DNA from: JBDOQU01 sp039839375
GTDB lineage: Bacteria; Pseudomonadota; Alphaproteobacteria; DSM-16000; Inquilinaceae
DNA length: 64,000 nucleotides
Direction of reading: 5' to 3'
NCBI RefSeq assembly: GCF_039839375.1
Contig: NZ_JBDOQU010000018.1
Span: 1-64,000 of the forward strand
The translations under genes and the position numbers were made by a program. Below the pieces are notes generated by a model, which worked only from the letters and a program-made list of their open reading frames with translations, did not search any database and was not told the DNA's origin. Positions 43,435-53,092 of this stretch are shown here, in pieces (positions within the stretch are counted from its first letter, which is position 1; each line of letters opens with the position of its first letter).

Positions 43435-44547
43435 TCAAACACGGCGGGCCTCGAAGTCGATGCGGGGGTCGATGATGGTGTACATCACATCGCCGATCAG
43501 CCCCATGACGAGGCCGAGCAGGCTGAAGAAATAGAGCGTGCCGAACATGATCGGGTAGTCGCGGTTGATCGCCGCCTCGAAGCCCAGCAGGCCCAGCCCG
43601 TCGAGGGAAAAAATCACCTCGATCAGCAGCGATCCGGTGAAGAGGATGCCCAGGAACGCGGCCGGGAAGCCGGCGACGACGATCAGCATGGCGTTGCGGA
43701 AGACATGGCCGTAGAGCACGCGCCGTTCGCTCAACCCCTTGGCCCGGGCGGTCATGACGTACATCTTCCCGATCTCGTCCAGGAATGAGTTCTTGGTCAG
43801 GAGCGTCAGCGTGGCGAAGCCGCTGACCACCATGGCCGCGACCGGCAGCGCCAGGTGCCAGAAATAGTCCAGGATCTGCTGCCACCAGGGCATGAAGGCC
43901 CAGCCGTCCGACGTGAGGCCGCGCAGGGGGAACCAGGAGAAGTACCGCCCGCCGGCGAACAGAACGATCAGCAGGACGGCGAAGAGGAAGCCCGGTATGG
44001 CGTAGCCGACGACGATGGTCCCGGAGGTCCAGACGTCGAACCGGGAGCCGTCCCTGATCGCCTTGCGGATGCCCAGCGGGATGGAGATCAGATAGACGAT
44101 CAGCGTCGTCCAGAGGCCGAGCGATATGGAGACCGGCATCTTGTCGATCACCAGATCGATCACGTCCTGGCCGCGGAAATAGCTCTCCCCGAAATCGAAG
44201 CGCAGGAAATTGCCCATCATCAGGAGGAAGCGTTCGACCGGCGGCTTGTCGAAGCCGAACTGGCGCTCCAGCTCCAGGATGAATTCCGGGTCCAGCCCCT
44301 GGGCGCCGCGATAGCGGCTGGTGACGCCCGTCGCGTCCAGGCTGGTGGCGTCGAAGGCCTGGTTCTGGAAATCGCCGCCGCCGCCGGAGAAACGCGCTGT
44401 CGCCTCCTGGGCTGTGCCCTGAAGCCGGGCGATCACCTGCTCCACCGGCCCGCCGGGGGCGAACTGAACGATGACGAAGGTGGCGACCATGATCCCGAAC
44501 AGGGTCGGGATCATGAGCAGCAGGCGGCGGATGATATAGGCGAGCAT
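43435..44547 (-). CDS. yejB: Peptide ABC transporter permease YejB
   Basis: 370 residues. MLAYIIRRLLLMIPTLFGIM is the DppB-type N-terminus; the EAA loop TARAKGLSERRVLYGHVFRNA is present, with about six membrane segments. The extended periplasmic region after helix 1 is the YejB feature. It starts 12 bp after the binding-protein gene. Confidence 0.94.
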   Translation of the reverse strand: MLAYIIRRLLLMIPTLFGIMVATFVIVQFAPGGPVEQVIARLQGTAQEATARFSGGGGDFQNQAFDATSLDATGVTSRYRGAQGLDPEFILELERQFGFDKPPVERFLLMMGNFLRFDFGESYFRGQDVIDLVIDKMPVSISLGLWTTLIVYLISIPLGIRKAIRDGSRFDVWTSGTIVVGYAIPGFLFAVLLIVLFAGGRYFSWFPLRGLTSDGWAFMPWWQQILDYFWHLALPVAAMVVSGFATLTLLTKNSFLDEIGKMYVMTARAKGLSERRVLYGHVFRNAMLIVVAGFPAAFLGILFTGSLLIEVIFSLDGLGLLGFEAAINRDYPIMFGTLYFFSLLGLVMGLIGDVMYTIIDPRIDFEARRV

Positions 44548-44559
44548 GAAGAGCGACGA

Positions 44560-46440
44560 TCAGCCAAGGCCGTTCTGGCGGGCGAGGTCCTCGTCGTACC
44601 ACCAGATGGAGGGGAAGCCGACAGAGTATTTCGGCATCTGTTCCGGATGGCCGAGCTTGTTCCAGCGCGCGGTCCAGGTCTCGTCGTTGAAATAGGAGGG
44701 GATGATGTAGTGGTTCCGCAGCAGCACGCGGTCGAGCGCGCGGGTCGCCGCCTGCTTGCCCTCCAGCGTGTCGGCGGCGATGACCTCCTGCAACAGCGCG
44801 TCCACCACCTCGTTCTTGATGCCGGCCCAGTTGGCCGACCCGCGCTCGTCGGCGGCGTATGAGGCGAAGTAGGTCAGAAGCTCCGGCCCCGGCGGCGGGA
44901 AGAAGTTGGCCGCCAGATAGAGCATGTCGTAGTCGAAATCATCCATGATCCGCTGGTACTGCGCGGTATCGACGATGCGGATGTCCATCTCGATCCCGGC
45001 GCGCTCCAGATTGGTGGCGAAGGGATCCACCACCCGCAGCAGCGTGTCGCTGCGCAGGTAAATGGTGAAGCGGAACGGCTCCCCCGTCTCCATGTTGGTC
45101 AGCCGCCCGTTCCGGATGTCCCATCCGGCCTGCCGGAACAGGTCGGACGCGATCCGCCGCTGTTCGCGCAGGCGGCCGCTGCCGTCGGTGACCGGCAGGG
45201 TGAAGGGTTCGGTGAAGATCTCCTCCGGCAGCCGGTCGCGGAACGGCTCCAGCAGCTCAAGCTCCCGCCCCTCGGGCAGGGGGAAGTCGGCGGTGCCGTA
45301 GTCGGAGCCGGGGAAGTAGCTCTTCGCCCGCTCGTAATTGCCGTAAAAGACGTTCTCCCGCGTCCACTGGAAATCGAAGAAATAGCCGATCGCCTCCCGC
45401 ACCAGCGGGTCGCTGAAGATCGGCCGGCGGGTGTTGAAGACGAAGCCGATGAAGCCGCGCGGCGTGTTCTGGGGGAACACCTCCTTGACGATGCGGCCGT
45501 TCTCCACATCCGGCACGTCGTAGCCGGTGGTCCAGCGCTGGGAGCTGTTCTCCGACCAGAAATCGAAATTGCCGCCCAGGAACGCCTCGAACATCACGTC
45601 GACGTCGCGGAAATAGGTGTAGGTGACGGTCTCGAAATTCGCCGTGCCGATATTGACCGGCAGGTCCTTCGCCCACCAATCCTCGACCCGGCGATAGGTG
45701 ATCGACCGGCCGGGATCGACATTCTCGATCCTGTAGGGCCCTTCATAGAGCGACGGTTCCAGCGTCGACTGGGTGATGTCCCGGCCCGACGCTTCCCAGT
45801 AATGCTTCGGCATGGGCGAGAAGCCGGCGGCCATGCCCATGGATTTGCGGTTGTCCGGCGTCGCGAAGCCGAACCGGACCTCCCGTTCGGAAAGCGCCTC
45901 CGCCGAGGCGATGTCCTTCCAGAACTCCTTCAGCAGCGGGCGGGCGTTGGCCTTGATGTGATCGAAGGCGAAGACGAAATCCTCCGCCGTGATCGGGTGG
46001 CCGTCCTGCCAGCGGGCATTCTCGTTGATCGTGAAGATGGCGTAGGCGATGTCGTCCGGGAAGGCGACCTGCGTGGCGATGGAGGGGTAGTAGCTCGAAA
46101 GCTCGTCCCCCGATCCTTGCATCAGCACGTCGCCGGTCAGCCCGATGCCGGCCGCCCAGTCGCCGCCGATGGTGATGGTGTCCAGCCTCTCGAACGTGCC
46201 GTAGGCCGGCATGCGGATATTCCCGCCGGCCGGCGCGGCCGGGTTCACATAATCGAAATGCTCGAAGCCCTCGGGATAAAGCGGCTCGTCGAACTCCGCG
46301 AAGGAGGTCAGCACGTTCAGCCCCTCGGGGGTGCGCTCCTGCGCCCAGACAGGGCGGGGCAGGACCACTCCCGGCAGGGTGGCGGCGAAGGGCGCGGCGA
46401 TGGCGGCCTGGCCCAGGAAGCGGCGGCTGAATCTCATCAT
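44560..46440 (-). CDS. yejA: Extracellular solute-binding protein, YejA-like, copy 2
   Basis: 626 residues, SBP family 5. The N-terminus MMRFSRRFLGQAAIAAPFAA has a twin-arginine motif and a cleavage site near AVWAQ, suggesting Tat export. YEGPYRIENVDPGRSITYRR and the long C-terminal lobe match YejA. It follows its paralogue by 3 bp and precedes yejB. It binds peptides for the Yej importer. Confidence 0.9.
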   Translation of the reverse strand: MMRFSRRFLGQAAIAAPFAATLPGVVLPRPVWAQERTPEGLNVLTSFAEFDEPLYPEGFEHFDYVNPAAPAGGNIRMPAYGTFERLDTITIGGDWAAGIGLTGDVLMQGSGDELSSYYPSIATQVAFPDDIAYAIFTINENARWQDGHPITAEDFVFAFDHIKANARPLLKEFWKDIASAEALSEREVRFGFATPDNRKSMGMAAGFSPMPKHYWEASGRDITQSTLEPSLYEGPYRIENVDPGRSITYRRVEDWWAKDLPVNIGTANFETVTYTYFRDVDVMFEAFLGGNFDFWSENSSQRWTTGYDVPDVENGRIVKEVFPQNTPRGFIGFVFNTRRPIFSDPLVREAIGYFFDFQWTRENVFYGNYERAKSYFPGSDYGTADFPLPEGRELELLEPFRDRLPEEIFTEPFTLPVTDGSGRLREQRRIASDLFRQAGWDIRNGRLTNMETGEPFRFTIYLRSDTLLRVVDPFATNLERAGIEMDIRIVDTAQYQRIMDDFDYDMLYLAANFFPPPGPELLTYFASYAADERGSANWAGIKNEVVDALLQEVIAADTLEGKQAATRALDRVLLRNHYIIPSYFNDETWTARWNKLGHPEQMPKYSVGFPSIWWYDEDLARQNGLG

Positions 46441-46443
46441 GGC

Positions 46444-48294
46444 TTATCGGCCTCGTTCGGTGAGGGCCCGGTCCTTCTCGGGATCGATCCACCAGGTCGG
46501 CTGGAAGGCGATCTCGTTCGCCAGGCCGAAATCGTAGGGGGGCTGCGTGTCGGGGAAGCCGAACCGGTCCCAGTAGGCGACCCAGAAGCCGTCCTTGTAC
46601 CAGTGGGGCACGGCGTAATGGCCGGCGCGCAGCACGCGGTCGAGCGCGCGGGAGATGGTCTGCTTGTCCTCCAGCGTCTCCGCCGCGATCAGTTGGGCCA
46701 GCAGCGCGTCGACGACCGGGTCGCTGATGCCCATGATATTGGCGCTGCCCGGCGTGTCGGCGGCTTCGGACCCGAAGCGGTTGGCCTCCTCCCGCCCCGG
46801 CGGCGGATAGAAGCTGTAGGCGAAAGAGAGAACGTCGAAATCGCGGGCTTCGTAGCGGGTGACGAAGGTGGCGGAATCCAGCACCCGCATCGTGACGGCG
46901 ATGCCCACGCGCTCCATGTTGCTGATCCAGGGCTGGGTGATGCGCTCGAACTGGGGCGATCCCAGGATGATCTCGAAGGAGAGCTGCTGTCCCGTCTCGA
47001 TGTCGACCAGCCTTCCGTCCCGCGGCTCGAACCCGGCTTCGCGGAAGAGATCCATCGCCCGCCGGATCAGCCGCCGGTCCGAACCGCTGCCGTCCGACAC
47101 GGGCGGCGACAGGTCGGTCGTGAACAGCTCCTCGGGAAGCTGGTCGCGATAAGGCTCCAGGATCGCCAGTTCCGCCTCCGTCGGCAGGCCCTCGGCGCTG
47201 TAGCCGGGGGCGAGGAAGTAGGTGTCCAGCCTTTCATAGAACCCGTAGAACAGGTTCTGGTTCACCCACTGGAAATCGAACAGCAGGCCCAGCGCCTCCC
47301 GGACGCGGATATCGTCGAAGGGCGGGCGGCGGAGGTTGAAGAACCAGCCCTGCAACCCGCGGAAATCCGTCCCCGGCACCTCCGCCTTGATCAGCCGCCC
47401 GTCGGCGACGGCCGGCACGTCATAGCCGGTCGCCCAGAAGAGCGAGGTGAATTCGTGCCGGAAATCGCCGGCGCCGCCCTTGAACGCCTCGAACTCCACC
47501 GTCCGGTCGCGGAAATAGAGATATTCGATGCGGTCGAAGTTCCAGTGACCGCGCACGATCGGCAGGTCTTGCGCCCAATAGTCGGGATCGCGCTCATAGA
47601 CCAGCCGGCGGCCCGGCTCGATCTCCGCCAGCCTGTAGGGGCCGCTGCCGACCGGTGGCTCTAGCGTCGCCTCGGCGATGTTGCGGCCGTCCTCCCACCA
47701 GTGGCGGGCATAGACCGGCATGATGCCGACCTGCATGATCGGCTTGATCCCGCCCCTGCCGTCGAAGGTGAATTTGATCCGCCGGTCGTCCAGCGCCTCG
47801 ATCTCCGACACCGCGGCGACGTAGCTGGCGAGGAACGGATCGGCATGGTCGCGGATCGCGCGGATGCTCCAGGCCACGTCCTCGGCCGTCACCGGCTGGC
47901 CGTCGCTGAACCGCGCTTCCGGCCGCAAGGTGAAGATGGCCCAGGAATGATCCTCGGGATATTCGACGGTTTCGGCCAGGAGCCCGTACTGGACGGAGAT
48001 CTCATCCTGGGTCTCGACCATCAGGCTGTCATAGATCAGGCCCAGATTGCGCGGCCACTGACCGGCGATCGGCAGGCGGTTCAGCGTGTCGAACGTCCCG
48101 ACCGTGGTGAGCGTGAGGGAGCCGCCCTTGGGCGCGTCGGGATCGGCATAGTCCAGATGGGTGAAGTCCGGCCCGTATTTCGGCGTCCCGAATTCCGCGA
48201 TCGCATGCGTGACCGTCGTTTCCTCCTGCGCCGTCGCGGGATGACCCACGGCGAGAAGGACAAGGCTGGCGGCGACGGCGAGGATGCGGCGCAT
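46444..48294 (-). CDS. Extracellular solute-binding protein, YejA-like, copy 1
   Basis: 616 residues, SBP family 5, with a Sec signal peptide (MRRILAVAASLVLLAVGHPATAQ). The adjacent ATGs 48297 and 48294 are both possible; AGGAG is better spaced for 48294. FTHLDYADPDAPKGGSLTLT and GSGPYRLAEIEPGRRLVYER parallel copy 2. The two paralogues differ in export route (Sec versus Tat), which is unusual. First gene of the transporter operon. Confidence 0.9.
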   Translation of the reverse strand: MRRILAVAASLVLLAVGHPATAQEETTVTHAIAEFGTPKYGPDFTHLDYADPDAPKGGSLTLTTVGTFDTLNRLPIAGQWPRNLGLIYDSLMVETQDEISVQYGLLAETVEYPEDHSWAIFTLRPEARFSDGQPVTAEDVAWSIRAIRDHADPFLASYVAAVSEIEALDDRRIKFTFDGRGGIKPIMQVGIMPVYARHWWEDGRNIAEATLEPPVGSGPYRLAEIEPGRRLVYERDPDYWAQDLPIVRGHWNFDRIEYLYFRDRTVEFEAFKGGAGDFRHEFTSLFWATGYDVPAVADGRLIKAEVPGTDFRGLQGWFFNLRRPPFDDIRVREALGLLFDFQWVNQNLFYGFYERLDTYFLAPGYSAEGLPTEAELAILEPYRDQLPEELFTTDLSPPVSDGSGSDRRLIRRAMDLFREAGFEPRDGRLVDIETGQQLSFEIILGSPQFERITQPWISNMERVGIAVTMRVLDSATFVTRYEARDFDVLSFAYSFYPPPGREEANRFGSEAADTPGSANIMGISDPVVDALLAQLIAAETLEDKQTISRALDRVLRAGHYAVPHWYKDGFWVAYWDRFGFPDTQPPYDFGLANEIAFQPTWWIDPEKDRALTERGR

Positions 48295-48322
48295 CATGCT
48301 CCTGGCTGGTTTCGGTCGCGAG

Positions 48323-48343
48323 GGGACGGCCCGGGGGCCGCCC
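48323..48343. other. Hairpin in the leader of the Yej operon
   Basis: CGGCCC/GGGCCG with a GG loop, extended by GGG/CCC around a bulged A. About 26 bp before the first binding-protein start, so in its mRNA leader if transcription begins upstream. A regulatory role is only possible. Confidence 0.3.
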
Positions 48344-48394
48344 TTCGAACATTGAAACAAACCTAAGCATTCTGTCGCCAAGATGGCAGCAAAA

Positions 48395-49180
48395 TCAGGT
48401 GAGCCGCTTCAGCGCCTCGGCGTGCAGGTCGGGATCGCCCGCCGCGATTACCCTGCCGTCGCAGGACGCGCCGACCGGCCGGCCCTCCCAGTCGGTGAAG
48501 CGGCCGCCAGCGCCGATGACGATCGGGGCCAGGGCCGCGAAATCGTAGAACTGAAGGTTCGCTTCCACCGTCAGGTCGATATAGCCCGACGCGACCAGAC
48601 CGAAGCCGTAGCAGTCGCCGCCATAGGTGGTGATCCGCGCCCCTTCCTTCAGCGCGTCGAACCGAGCCTTGTCCGGGCCGGTGAACATGTCCGGCGAGGT
48701 CGCGTTGAGGATCGCGTCAGCCAGGCGCGGGCAGCGCCGCGTGCTGGCAGGCGCGCCGTTGAAGATGGTCTGGCGGCCCAGCGCGCCCGTCCAGCGGTCG
48801 CCCAGCACCGGCTGGTCGATGATTCCGAGGATCGGCGCGCCGTCGCGCAGGAGCGCCACCAGCGTGCCGAAGAGCGGCCGGCCGGTGATGAAGGCCTTGG
48901 TGCCGTCGATCGGATCCAGCACCCAGACGTAACGGGCGTCTGGCCGCTCGATACCGTACTCCTCGCCATGGATGCCGTCCTGGGGCCGCTCCTCGGCCAG
49001 GATGGCGCGGATCGCGGCCTCGGCCTCCCGGTCGGCGATCGTGACGGGGCTCTGGTCCGCCTTGGCGTCCACCGCGACCGGCGTGCGGTAATAACGGCGG
49101 ATGACTGCGCCGCTGGCCGCGACCAGCCGGTCGGCGAGGGCGAGGAATTCCGGCGGGCAGGGAGCGGCGGCGTCGTTCAT
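48395..49180 (-). CDS. hisN: Histidinol-phosphatase, inositol monophosphatase family
   Basis: 261 residues from ATG 49180, which has GAGGA seven bases upstream; the frame is open to 49264. IMPase metal motifs are DGIHGEEYG, VWVLDPIDGTKAFITG and, late, GGDCYGFGLVASG plus YDFAALAPIV. This subgroup serves histidine synthesis as HisN in alphaproteobacteria; other small phosphomonoesters cannot be excluded. Confidence 0.87.
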   Translation of the reverse strand: MNDAAAPCPPEFLALADRLVAASGAVIRRYYRTPVAVDAKADQSPVTIADREAEAAIRAILAEERPQDGIHGEEYGIERPDARYVWVLDPIDGTKAFITGRPLFGTLVALLRDGAPILGIIDQPVLGDRWTGALGRQTIFNGAPASTRRCPRLADAILNATSPDMFTGPDKARFDALKEGARITTYGGDCYGFGLVASGYIDLTVEANLQFYDFAALAPIVIGAGGRFTDWEGRPVGASCDGRVIAAGDPDLHAEALKRLT

Positions 49181-49221
49181 CGGAAAATCCTCGGGTTTGG
49201 CGACGGAAGAAGGTGCGGACG

Positions 49222-49250
49222 AAAAAGGGCGATCCCGACGGACCGCCCTT
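49222..49250 (-). terminator. Terminator after the cytochrome c gene
   Basis: On the minus strand AAGGGCGGTCC pairs with GGATCGCCCTT (one mismatch) and is followed by TTT. It separates the cytochrome from hisN. Confidence 0.7.
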
Positions 49251-49276
49251 CCTGTGGCCTTCACCGGCAGCCGGCC

Positions 49277-50149
49277 TCAGTTGGCCCGGGCCGGCTCCTC
49301 GACCTGCTGACCTTCGGCGGCCGGATCGTCGGCGGCCTGTCCGGCATCCTCCGAAGGCGTGGGTTCCTCGGCAGGCGTGGCGGCGGGAGCCGCGCCTTCT
49401 TCCGCCGGAGCAGCACCCTCCTCCGCCGGAGCGGGGGCCGCTCCTTCCTCGGCCGCCGGAGCGGCGGCTTCGCCCTCGGCCGGCGCGGCGGCCTCGCCTT
49501 CAGCGGCGGGCGCGGCGCCTTCTTCCGCCGGGGCGGCGGCTTCGCCTTCGGCCGGGGCAGCGGCGCCCTCTTCGGCCGGAGCGGCTTCGGCTCCCTCTTC
49601 GGCCGCCGGGGCAGGCTCGGGGAACGGAACCGGGTTGTCGCTCAGCGTCGACAGATAGGCGATCAGATTGGCGCGGTCGGCGTCGTCCTTGACGCCGGCA
49701 TAGCTCATGGCGGTGCCGGGCATCCAGCCGCGCGGATCGTGCAGGAAGTGGTTCAGGTTCTCATAGGTCCACTCGCCGCCATGTTCGGCCATGGCGGTCG
49801 AGTAGTTGAAGCCTTCCATATGCGCGATCGGCCCGCCGACGATGCCCCAGAGATTCGGGCCGACCTTGGCCGGGCCGCCCTGCTCGAACGTATGGCAGGC
49901 GGCGCAGGCGCGGGTCAGGGCCTCGCCGGCCGCCGGGTCGGCGCTGGCCAGCAGCGTGCCGATGTCGGGCAGGGCCTCCTCCTCCTCGCCGCCGGTCTCG
50001 GCAGGCGCCGCGCCGGTGTCGACGACATAGGAGTTTTCCTCAAGTTCGGTCGGCGCCACCAGCAGTTCGGCGACGAAACCCGTCACCATGGCGATGATGC
50101 CGGCCACGAGGATAGCCGCGAAGACCTTGTTCAATTCCAAGCCGGACAT
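49277..50149 (-). CDS. Membrane-anchored cytochrome c (CycM/c552-like) with long acidic Ala-Pro-Glu tail
   Basis: 290 residues. An uncleaved N-terminal anchor (about 9-31), then a single class I cytochrome c domain: CAACH (C82, C85, H86) and axial Met 148 in GTAMSYAG. From about 180 to the end is a low-complexity tail built from AAPAEEGAA / EGEAAAPA units, which about doubles the size of the protein. CycM-type proteins carry electrons to terminal oxidases. Divergent from kdsB. Confidence 0.9.
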   Translation of the reverse strand: MSGLELNKVFAAILVAGIIAMVTGFVAELLVAPTELEENSYVVDTGAAPAETGGEEEEALPDIGTLLASADPAAGEALTRACAACHTFEQGGPAKVGPNLWGIVGGPIAHMEGFNYSTAMAEHGGEWTYENLNHFLHDPRGWMPGTAMSYAGVKDDADRANLIAYLSTLSDNPVPFPEPAPAAEEGAEAAPAEEGAAAPAEGEAAAPAEEGAAPAAEGEAAAPAEGEAAAPAAEEGAAPAPAEEGAAPAEEGAAPAATPAEEPTPSEDAGQAADDPAAEGQQVEEPARAN

Positions 50150-50319
50150 CCAAATCCCTCAATGCCTGAATCGGGGACCCGAAGGACGGCCGGGCCCTAT
50201 CGCTGCCGGAACGGCGCGAAACGGCCGTGTTCTAGGGCGATTTGCCGATGGAAGGCAAGCCCTTCCGCCGCTTTTGCCGCTTGACGGCCTTCCGCTTAAT
50301 GTCGCACCTGACCGATGTC

Positions 50320-51108
50320 ATGAGCATATCTTCCTCTTCACCCGGCCCCGCCGGCGCGGGGCAGGCGGCCAGGCCGGTCGTCCTGGTCCCGGCGCGACTC
50401 GCCGCGACCCGCCTGCCCCGGAAGCCGCTGGCCGATATCGGCGGGGTGCCGATGATCGTCCAGGTCTGGCGCCGGGCGATGGAGGCGGATATCGGCCCGG
50501 TCCTGGTCGCCGCGGCGGAGGAGGAGATCGCCGAGGCGGTGACGCGCGCCGGCGGGCAGGCGGTGCTGACCGCGCCCGACCATCCCTCCGGCTCCGACCG
50601 CATCCATGAGGCGGTGTCGAGTTTCGATCCGGAAGGACGGTTCGACGTGGTGGTCAACGTCCAGGGCGACCTGCCGACGCTGGACCCCGCCGCGATCCGC
50701 GCGGCGCTGCGCCCGCTGGACGATCCGGCGGTCGACATCGCGACCCTGGCGGCGGTCATCACACGGGAGGAGGAGATCGCCAATCCCAACGTGGTGAAGG
50801 CGGTGGCGGAACTGCCGGAAGGCGGCGACACGGGCCGGGCGCTCTACTTCACCCGCACGGCCGCGCCGTCGGGGGCGGGGCCCTACCTGCACCATATCGG
50901 CCTCTACGCCTATCGCCGGGCCGCGCTGGCGCGGTTCGTGGCGCTGCCGCCGGCGGCGCTGGAGCGGCGGGAGAAGCTGGAGCAGCTTCGCGCCCTGGCC
51001 AATGGGATGCGCATCGACCTGGCGCTCGTTGACACCGTTCCGCTGGGTGTCGATACTCCGGCCGATCTTGAGAGGGCGCGGGAGATGCTGGCCGGAACCG
51101 GTCGCTGA
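50320..51108 (+). CDS. kdsB: 3-deoxy-manno-octulosonate cytidylyltransferase
   Basis: 262 residues from ATG 50320; an earlier ATG at 50299 is equally possible, and neither has a good ribosome site. VVLVPARLAATRLPRKPLADIGG and the VVNVQGDLPTLDP motif identify CMP-Kdo synthetase, which activates Kdo for LPS inner core. The LPS pathway fits a Gram-negative. Followed by pheA after 44 bp. Confidence 0.93.
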   Translation: MSISSSSPGPAGAGQAARPVVLVPARLAATRLPRKPLADIGGVPMIVQVWRRAMEADIGPVLVAAAEEEIAEAVTRAGGQAVLTAPDHPSGSDRIHEAVSSFDPEGRFDVVVNVQGDLPTLDPAAIRAALRPLDDPAVDIATLAAVITREEEIANPNVVKAVAELPEGGDTGRALYFTRTAAPSGAGPYLHHIGLYAYRRAALARFVALPPAALERREKLEQLRALANGMRIDLALVDTVPLGVDTPADLERAREMLAGTGR

Positions 51109-51152
51109 CCGCCCGCCTTCCCCTTTCCCGGCGCTTCCCCAGGACCCATACG

Positions 51153-52016
51153 ATGCCCATCGACACGATCGCCTTCCAGGGCTGGCCCGGCGCCAATTCC
51201 GACATGGCCTGCCGCCAGGTCTTCCCGGACATGGAGACGCTGCCCTGCCGGGCGTTCGAGGACGCGCTGGGCGCGGTGCGCGACGGCCGGGCCGGGCTGG
51301 CGATGATCCCGATCGAGAATTCGGTCGCCGGCCGCGTCGCCGACATCCACCACCTTCTGCCCCATTCCGGCCTGCATATCATCGGCGAGTATTTCCAGCG
51401 GGTGAACCACCAACTCATGGCCGTGCCGGGGGCGAAGCTGGCGGACATCAGGCAGGTCCACAGCCACGTCCATGCCATCGGCCAGTGCCGGACGCTGATC
51501 CGCAGCCTGGGCATCGAGCCGGTGGTCCACGCCGACACGGCGGGCGCGGCCCAGATGGTGGCGGAGCGCAAGGACCCGACCATCGCGGCCATCGCCTCCA
51601 CGCTGGCGGCGGAGCTGAACGGGCTTGAGATCCTGCGGCGCGACATCGAGGATGCGGAGCACAATACGACGCGCTTCGTCATCATGGCGCCGGAGCCGAA
51701 ATGGCCGGCGGCGGACTCCGGCCCGACCATCACCAGCTTCGTTTTCGAGGTGCGCAGCGTCTCGGCCGCGCTCTACAAGGCGATGGGCGGTTTCGCGACC
51801 AACGGCGTCAACATGACCAAGCTGGAAAGCTACATGGTCGACGGCCGGTTCGCCCAGGCGCAGTTCTTCGCCGATGTGGAGGGGCACCCGGAGGACCGGG
51901 GCGTGCGGCACGCCTTCGAGGAGCTGAAATTCTTCTCCCGGCACTTCCAGATCATGGGCGTCTATCCCGCCGACCCCTTCCGCAACGACCCCAGCCAGGC
52001 CCCCGGCGACGACTGA
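51153..52016 (+). CDS. pheA: Prephenate dehydratase
   Basis: 287 residues, no chorismate mutase domain. The PDT domain has IAFQGWPGANSDMACRQ, IPIENSVAGRVADIHHLLP and the catalytic NTTRF segment. The C-terminal ACT domain is SFVFEVRSVSAALYKAMGGF with TKLESYM, where the phenylalanine-binding ESRP motif of E. coli reads ESYM. Feedback control by phenylalanine is likely but may be altered. Confidence 0.95.
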   Translation: MPIDTIAFQGWPGANSDMACRQVFPDMETLPCRAFEDALGAVRDGRAGLAMIPIENSVAGRVADIHHLLPHSGLHIIGEYFQRVNHQLMAVPGAKLADIRQVHSHVHAIGQCRTLIRSLGIEPVVHADTAGAAQMVAERKDPTIAAIASTLAAELNGLEILRRDIEDAEHNTTRFVIMAPEPKWPAADSGPTITSFVFEVRSVSAALYKAMGGFATNGVNMTKLESYMVDGRFAQAQFFADVEGHPEDRGVRHAFEELKFFSRHFQIMGVYPADPFRNDPSQAPGDD

Positions 52017-52044
52017 CCGCCGCCGGGCCAGAACGGCCGACTTG

Positions 52045-52307
52045 CCTCCCCTCATGGTGAGCCTGTCGAACCATGCGTGCCCGGATCTTTCCATGTCGTC
52101 ATGCTGGACCCCGATCCAGCATCCATGGGGCGTCGATGACGGACGGGACCGCGCCCTGTCCTTCGCCGCCGGTGAAGCGGCCATGGCCCATGGATTCTGG
52201 ATCAAGTCCAGAATGACCAACAAGGGGAAGGGTCGCTCCTCCCCCTCATGATGGTCCTGTCGAACCAGGTGTGCCCGCACCTTTCGACAGGCTCAAGGTG
52301 AGGGGGT
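52045..52307. repeat. Repeat block between pheA and azoR: C-type, GTCAT/ATGAC copy 7, C-type
   Basis: CTCATGGTGAGCCTGTCGAA at 52051 and TTCGACAGGCTCAAGGTGAGG near 52282 are inverted C-type repeats bracketing a full 120-bp GTCAT/ATGAC unit (52098-52217). No gene is visible. The two flanking genes are convergent, so this block may terminate both. Confidence 0.75.
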
Positions 52308-52324
52308 CAGTTGCGCGGGATGCC

Positions 52325-53017
52325 TCAGGCGGCGGCGCGGCCGTTGCGGCGGTCGGAGAGGGTGGCCGCCAGCCGGTCGACCTCCGCTTCGGCCGCAGCG
52401 ATCGAGGCCTTCAGCCGGTCGTCCGCGAACTCGTCATATTCGATCGCGACGGACGCGACGTCGGTGACGCCCAGATAGCCGAACGGCGTCCGGATGCCGG
52501 GCTCTACATGATTTGCGCTGGCCATGCGGCCCCCGGGCCCGTAGCCGTAATCGCCGCGCGAGGAGAGGATGACCAGCGTCTTGCCGGCATCGGCCAGCAG
52601 CGGCCAGTAGGGCTCGCCGGTGCGGGCGCGGTCGAACCCGAAGGTGCGGCCGACCCGGACGATATTGTCGATATAGGCTTTGAACTGCGCCGGAGGGCCG
52701 AAATTGTACATCGGCACGCCCGCGACGATGATGTCGGCAGCCAGCAACTCGTCGATCAGCGCGTCGCTTTCCGCCAGCGTCTCGCCCATCCAGCCTTCCC
52801 GCCGGTCGGGCGGGGTGAAGGCGGCGTGAATCCATCGTCCGGTCACCGGCGCAGGCGGCGTCTGGCCGACATCGCGATAGACAACCGGATCGTCGGGGTT
52901 GAGGGCGCGCCAGCGCCGGACGAACCGGGCGGACAGCCGCCGTGTGTGGGAGCCGTAGCGGTCATCCTCGGAACTGCCCGGCCGGGCGCTGGCGTCGATA
53001 TGCAGGAGGCGGGTCAT
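52325..53017 (-). CDS. azoR: FMN-dependent NADH-azoreductase
   Basis: 230-residue flavodoxin-like quinone/azo reductase. LLHIDASARPGSSEDDR is the phosphate-binding N-terminus, and PMYNFGPPAQFKAYIDN plus SRGDYGYG are family motifs. It detoxifies quinones by two-electron reduction. Divergent from a LysR regulator that probably controls it. Confidence 0.92.
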   Translation of the reverse strand: MTRLLHIDASARPGSSEDDRYGSHTRRLSARFVRRWRALNPDDPVVYRDVGQTPPAPVTGRWIHAAFTPPDRREGWMGETLAESDALIDELLAADIIVAGVPMYNFGPPAQFKAYIDNIVRVGRTFGFDRARTGEPYWPLLADAGKTLVILSSRGDYGYGPGGRMASANHVEPGIRTPFGYLGVTDVASVAIEYDEFADDRLKASIAAAEAEVDRLAATLSDRRNGRAAA

Positions 53018-53092
53018 GAAAGCCTGTCCTATGAGTGAGTGGATTTCATCCGTGATCCTCTCAAGTTGATTTCGCCATTGGCCGAGGGCAAA

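Noticed and set aside
50281..50310. TTGACG as a kdsB promoter -35
   Set aside because: No acceptable -10 at 16-18 bp, and it is too close to the start codons.
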